Assembly (NCBI RefSeq): GCF_921293875.1
Contig: NZ_CAKLDI010000001.1
Coordinates: 1,517,915 to 1,581,914 of the forward strand
Length of the DNA stretch: 64,000 nucleotides
Reading direction: 5' to 3'
Source of the DNA: Vibrio stylophorae
Lineage (GTDB): Bacteria; Pseudomonadota; Gammaproteobacteria; Enterobacterales; Vibrionaceae
Shown here: piece by piece, positions 60,681 to 64,000 of the stretch
How positions within the stretch are numbered: position 1 is the first letter of the stretch
How the letters are laid out: every line of letters begins with the position of its first letter
Notes under the pieces: generated by a model
What the model saw: the letters and a program-made list of their open reading frames with translations, nothing else
What the model was told of the DNA's origin: nothing
Database searches by the model: none
Position numbers and translations under genes: made by a program

Positions 60681-61697
60681 TCACTGTACGGGCACAATAA
60701 AATCATACCGCTTGCCTTGGGTATAGATCGACGGGACCACTTGGGCGTTTAGCATATAGTGCTCAATGTTTTGACAGCTATAGCAAGTCCAATCCGCTAC
60801 TTGCGTCACTGTCATCACGCCACCTTGTGGAAATGAAGGCATGTATAGCAAATAACCTTGGGGCAAACGCGCGGTAAGATCGAGCAAAAACTTCTCATAG
60901 CCTTCAAGCCCTTCATAGCCTTTCACTTGACCATCAATAAAGCTCTTAAAATTAGCCACGTCGCCCATAATATTGGCTTCTCGGGTAGAGACATACTGAT
61001 TAGGCGCATCAATGAGGTTGGTTCGCCCATAGCCAAAGGGCTCCTGCAACATATCAAACTCACTGTAATACAAGCCAAAAAAACGCAGCGGATCATTAAT
61101 CGCATAGGCGCTTTCCTGATGAATCTTGGCGCCCGTTAAACTAGCTTCCCCTTCTTCGCGCATAATAATTGGCACCAGCTTGTTGCCTTTTTCTTCAAGC
61201 AGCGCAATCGCCGTTTCACGCACGACACGACTGGCATGGCGTTTTGCTTCAAATCCATCTTTAAATGGCGTGGCATCAAGGGCGACCACCCATTGACTAT
61301 GGGCTGCGACATGGTCACTGTTGGAAATGGACGAAATGCCACCACTGGCAACGCCTAAAGCGCCAGTGATGTCGCCCGATGCTAAGCCAATGAGGCCAAT
61401 CAACATCAACCCGCCGCCTTTTTTTGGTTTATTCAGCGCGGTTTTCACTTCCTCTATTTCTGCTAAGGTAAAATCGCGCAGCGGACTTTCTCTGGTTTCA
61501 AAACCAAAGGTATAGGATTTCGTGAGATAAGTTTGATTGGCCATATTCAGCGCTTCGCTGTGCGTACTATCATAGGCCACAGGCACAATCACTTCAGGCT
61601 CACTGGCGCAGCCAAGCATCATCAAACTCAATATAACAAGACAGCTATAAGCGAGCTGGGTTCGCCATCGCCCGATTATCCCTTTCCTATTGGTCAT
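60681..61697 (-). CDS. Outer-membrane-type lipoprotein, hypothetical
   Basis: 338 residues. The lipobox LMMLGC puts the acylated Cys at 30. The mature protein has a Gly-rich hydrophobic patch (GGLMLIGLIGLASGDITGA, about 94-115) and many charged/aromatic stretches; near the end DWTCYSCQNIEHY has a CxxC pair. No family recognised. AAGGAATCAACGGA precedes the ATG. Pilin gene 61956 lies upstream on the opposite strand; whether they are related is unknown. Confidence 0.75.
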   Translation of the reverse strand: MTNRKGIIGRWRTQLAYSCLVILSLMMLGCASEPEVIVPVAYDSTHSEALNMANQTYLTKSYTFGFETRESPLRDFTLAEIEEVKTALNKPKKGGGLMLIGLIGLASGDITGALGVASGGISSISNSDHVAAHSQWVVALDATPFKDGFEAKRHASRVVRETAIALLEEKGNKLVPIIMREEGEASLTGAKIHQESAYAINDPLRFFGLYYSEFDMLQEPFGYGRTNLIDAPNQYVSTREANIMGDVANFKSFIDGQVKGYEGLEGYEKFLLDLTARLPQGYLLYMPSFPQGGVMTVTQVADWTCYSCQNIEHYMLNAQVVPSIYTQGKRYDFIVPVQ

Positions 61698-61955
61698 TCC
61701 GTTGATTCCTTACTTGTTGATAGGTCTCTATTTTTTCGAACATCACAGGAAAATCAACGAATGTCAGAGACTTATTTAGAAATTGAGGTCGCTGCGACAC
61801 TCAGGATGTAAGCGCCATTTTTCTGCACACTCATAAATGCCAACTTAGCTGTACGTTTTACCTTGCAGTGCAGCGCGAAGCTGTGATCGCCCATAGTTTC
61901 TTCTGTGCCGACTCAAGCTATAATGATGCGAGTATCAATAGCAGTTGTAGGCTGT

Positions 61956-62531
61956 ATGAAAAAACAATCGGGCTTTACGCTTATCGAAGTGGTGGTCACC
62001 ATCATTATTCTGGCGATTTTAGCCGTCATTGCCTTGCCAAAATTTATCAATCTCAAGGATGAAGCACAGTTAAGCGCCCTCACCCGTATGCGTGGCGCGG
62101 TTCTAGAGGCTATGACCACTGCCAATTCGAAATTGATTGTCCGTGGCCTGCAAGATGACCCACGCGTCTGTGATGCAGCAAGCGCTAGCAAAGACTGTGA
62201 AGACAGAGATACCGGCATTCCTGGTTGTGATGAGTCTTTTTGCTTATTTGAATATGGCTACCCTGCGGCCGATGGCGTCACCATCGCGCATTTAGTGAGT
62301 GGCATTGCTATCAACAATAGCGAGCCAGAAAATGATGATTTTGCTGCTTTTTATTCAGTGAAACACGGCACCATGGTGATCACCTTTTCGGACAACGTGG
62401 TTGTTGAGATGTCTGGCGGACAAGTATCTGGCCATCATCTTAAAAAAGATCGCTGCTATATCACCTATGAAGCAGCGCGCAACCCGCATGAGAAGCCGAC
62501 CCTCTCTGAGCCAATTAATTGTGGGCCCTAA
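61956..62531 (+). CDS. Type IV pilin-like protein (MSHA-type prepilin)
   Basis: 191 residues. Short leader MKKQSG, cleaved before FTLIEVVVTIIILAILAV with the conserved Glu5, then ALPKFINLKDEAQLSALTRM as in MshA-like pilins. The mature part has six cysteines (CDAAS, KDCED, PGCDESFC, RCYITY, NCGP) that could form disulphides. It would be processed by PilD-type peptidase and assembled into a pilus or pseudopilus. No pilus assembly genes are nearby, so it is a solitary pilin. ATG 61956 is chosen because the leader is canonical; the upstream GTG 61905 is not needed. Confidence 0.85.
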   Translation: MKKQSGFTLIEVVVTIIILAILAVIALPKFINLKDEAQLSALTRMRGAVLEAMTTANSKLIVRGLQDDPRVCDAASASKDCEDRDTGIPGCDESFCLFEYGYPAADGVTIAHLVSGIAINNSEPENDDFAAFYSVKHGTMVITFSDNVVVEMSGGQVSGHHLKKDRCYITYEAARNPHEKPTLSEPINCGP

Positions 62532-62557
62532 TCGGTATTCATTTCTAAGACAAACAG

Positions 62558-62584
62558 AAGGCCGCAATTGCGGCCTTTTTTCTG
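62558..62584 (+). terminator. Terminator of the pilin gene
   Basis: AAGGCCGCAA/TTGCGGCCTT palindrome followed by six T. Confidence 0.93.
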
Positions 62585-63206
62585 CGTGCTGAGTCATTCA
62601 ATCAACGCACAAGTGATTCTCTATTCAACCATAGGATGAGTTCAGCATGTTGTTAACGCGTTGCATGCTCTCTCGATTTATTTTCGATAAAATGCAGTAC
62701 TTATTTGTTTGTCGTTATATATCAATCACTATTTAAACGTTGGCCGTTCTCTTACGAAATTAATAAAACACCATATTTAATCCCACTTCTCTCTTTGTTC
62801 ATTCCACATAAATAACACACCCCTCGGTTAATTGAAGCATTAGTTATCGTTTGAAAATCAATCAATCCATACAGGTAAAAACCACTGTTTTTACATTCAT
62901 GGAACATTAAATATATTCCTGTCAAATCAATTATTAATGATTTTTCGTGCAATAATATAAGAAATGGCATGTTATTAATTTGGTGCGGAAATATACAAAA
63001 TTTGAATATTTTAGATACAAACAATAATGAAAATTTATATCCTGCTATTGTTCATTTCTTTATCAAAAAACGCTGCTAACTTAGCAAGTGTCAGCACGTT
63101 AATTTATATCGCATGCTGTGGATTATCATTGTAATAGCCTACGATTTTTAAACCATAGACTATTTCTTTGAGACTAAGTGTAATACTCACTTCAGGACTA
63201 AAAGAA
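62585..63206. other. Long A+T-rich leader upstream of the decarboxylase gene
   Basis: About 620 bases, strongly A+T-rich with many homopolymer runs. The codons readable on the minus strand (62752-63024) show no family features or ribosome site and I do not call them. The promoter of the decarboxylase gene should be in the last 150 bases. The length suggests regulation or a lost gene. Confidence 0.5.
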
Positions 63207-64000
63207 ATGAAAAAATATGAACAAAATTGGGATTCAGATAATCAAATCACTAATGATGCATCTAACTGGGCAAAATATCGTAAAGATATGCTGAGTGCAT
63301 TTCCCGCTTATCAAAATGAGAAATCCGACCCGCTTGCAAAAGCGATCAATAAAGCAGTTGAAGCTATTGACCAATTGCGTCCAAATGGTGAAGGCCCAGC
63401 TTATCTAGGCTCTGATCCTAAACTCAACATCGACTTTGATCATGTAAAACGCATCGCCATGCCAAATGGGATGAGTACCACTGAACAAGTGATCGATGAC
63501 ACGGTTGCACTCTTTGAAGGGTTACCAAACTGGGGTCACCCACTCACCATGTGTAACGTGATTCCTCAAGCCAATACCGCATCCATTGTGGCTGCCGTTC
63601 TCTCTGAAATTTTCTCACCTAACATTCTTGAGGGTGAGTATTCATGGAACGTTCACCGCGCTGAACTTGAAAGCGCTGGGATGCTAGGTAACTTGTTTGG
63701 CTGGAACCCAGAAAATACCGGCTGTTTGTACACCTACGGTGGTTCAGGCTGCTGGACATACCACGTCAAATACGCCCTTAGCCGTGTTCTTAAAGATTCA
63801 CGTCAAAAAGGTGTACGTACTGACGCCAAAGTGATCTGCTCACATCAAGCTCACTACACCATGCTCAACAGTACTGACTGGATGGGTCTTGGTATGGATA
63901 ACGTGATTCGTGTTCGTACTGATGTACATACCAACGCCATGGACCTTCAGCATCTTGAAGAAGTCCTCAAAGAGTGTCGTGACAACGATATTCCAGTCGC
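63207..64000 (+). CDS. PLP-dependent group II decarboxylase (3' end beyond right edge)
   Basis: 264 complete codons from ATG 63207 to the edge, starting MKKYEQNWDSDNQITNDAS. The N-terminal part and start of the large domain of an aromatic-L-amino-acid/glutamate decarboxylase-like enzyme are visible: LPNWGHPLTMCNVIPQANTA, FSPNILEGEYSWNVHRAELE and the PLP phosphate-binding YTYGGSGCWTYHVKYALSRV, then VICSHQAHYTMLN (stacking His). The PLP lysine lies beyond the edge. The substrate (aspartate, glutamate, tyrosine or diaminobutyrate) cannot be told from this part. A Shine-Dalgarno AAAAGAA is weak. Confidence 0.82.
   Translation, partial: MKKYEQNWDSDNQITNDASNWAKYRKDMLSAFPAYQNEKSDPLAKAINKAVEAIDQLRPNGEGPAYLGSDPKLNIDFDHVKRIAMPNGMSTTEQVIDDTVALFEGLPNWGHPLTMCNVIPQANTASIVAAVLSEIFSPNILEGEYSWNVHRAELESAGMLGNLFGWNPENTGCLYTYGGSGCWTYHVKYALSRVLKDSRQKGVRTDAKVICSHQAHYTMLNSTDWMGLGMDNVIRVRTDVHTNAMDLQHLEEVLKECRDNDIPV

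Noticed and set aside
62752..63024. Minus-strand frame of 90 codons in the A+T-rich leader
   Set aside because: No family features, no Shine-Dalgarno and a composition expected of random A+T-rich DNA.
1..64000. tRNA, rRNA and other standard RNA genes
   Set aside because: No cloverleaf-like or rRNA-like sequence was recognised by eye. A tRNAscan/Rfam run would be needed to exclude small ones.

Overview
The window reads as chromosome of a marine or halophilic gammaproteobacterium, probably Vibrionaceae-like. The basis is family content: a DUF5062 protein, a VF530-type DNA-binding protein, a YjjU-type patatin, RlmA, NsrR/Hmp, CreBCD, MscK, a CPA1 antiporter and an ectoine-degradation operon. 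Genus cannot be fixed from the sequence alone. No rRNA, tRNA, CRISPR array, insertion sequence or prophage was seen. Gene density is high, many genes end in clear rho-independent terminators, and most genes share a moderate-GC codon style. One clear exception is the A+T-rich ATPase gene at 28802-30769. The A+T-rich stretches at 59615-60420 and 62584-63206 also stand out.

Layout. 1-5.6 kb: a hybrid sensor kinase running off the left edge, a DUF5062 protein, a soluble zinc-binding chemoreceptor, and a LysR regulator divergent from a small monooxygenase-like protein. 5.9-12.7 kb: an ArsP-type permease with a six-copy metal-ligand-rich repeat, a patatin-like phospholipase, and two DEAD-box RNA helicases flanking an RlmA-like 23S rRNA methyltransferase with a degenerate SAM motif. 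13.2-18.6 kb: a four-gene ectoine catabolic operon (M20 deacetylase, EctB-like transaminase, ectoine hydrolase, semialdehyde dehydrogenase) that would take ectoine through N-acetyl-diaminobutyrate and diaminobutyrate to aspartate. 18.7-28.4 kb: antiporter, Tim44-like protein, DUF1244, a two-component system in a probable operon with a small membrane protein and a PepSY protein, a DMT exporter and a glycine-zipper stress protein.

28.4-31.0 kb is the most accessory-looking stretch: a solitary 655-residue P-loop (ORC/CDC6-like) ATPase, A+T-rich, with a cluster of nested inverted repeats beyond its 3' end. It is a candidate single-gene defence or mobile-element gene. 31-36 kb: DUF3861/MarR divergent pair with a palindromic operator, a DUF4336 protein, a GNAT-nitrilase fusion and an Old Yellow Enzyme-type oxidoreductase. 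36.7-49.3 kb: MscK, a MAPEG protein, a VOC gene broken by an in-frame stop, a second VOC gene, a flavodoxin-fold reductase fused to an NTF2-like domain with its LysR regulator, an NmrA-type reductase, a zinc alcohol dehydrogenase, a GH16 glucanase, and the NsrR/Hmp nitric oxide module with a good NsrR box.

49.4-54.5 kb: an NCS1 permease, DUF917 protein and hydantoinase/oxoprolinase subunit in a tightly coupled operon opposite a LysR gene, which looks like an uncharacterised catabolic unit for a cyclic amide. 54.7-64 kb: outer-membrane phospholipase A, CreD/CreC/CreB, small genes in A+T-rich DNA, a lipoprotein, a solitary type IV-like pilin and the start of a PLP-dependent decarboxylase that runs off the right edge.

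A recurring oddity is short degenerate tandem repeats in intergenic DNA just past gene ends (9.8, 33.3, 36.5, 44.1, 49.3 and 55.6 kb), in two cases including the stop codon of a gene.
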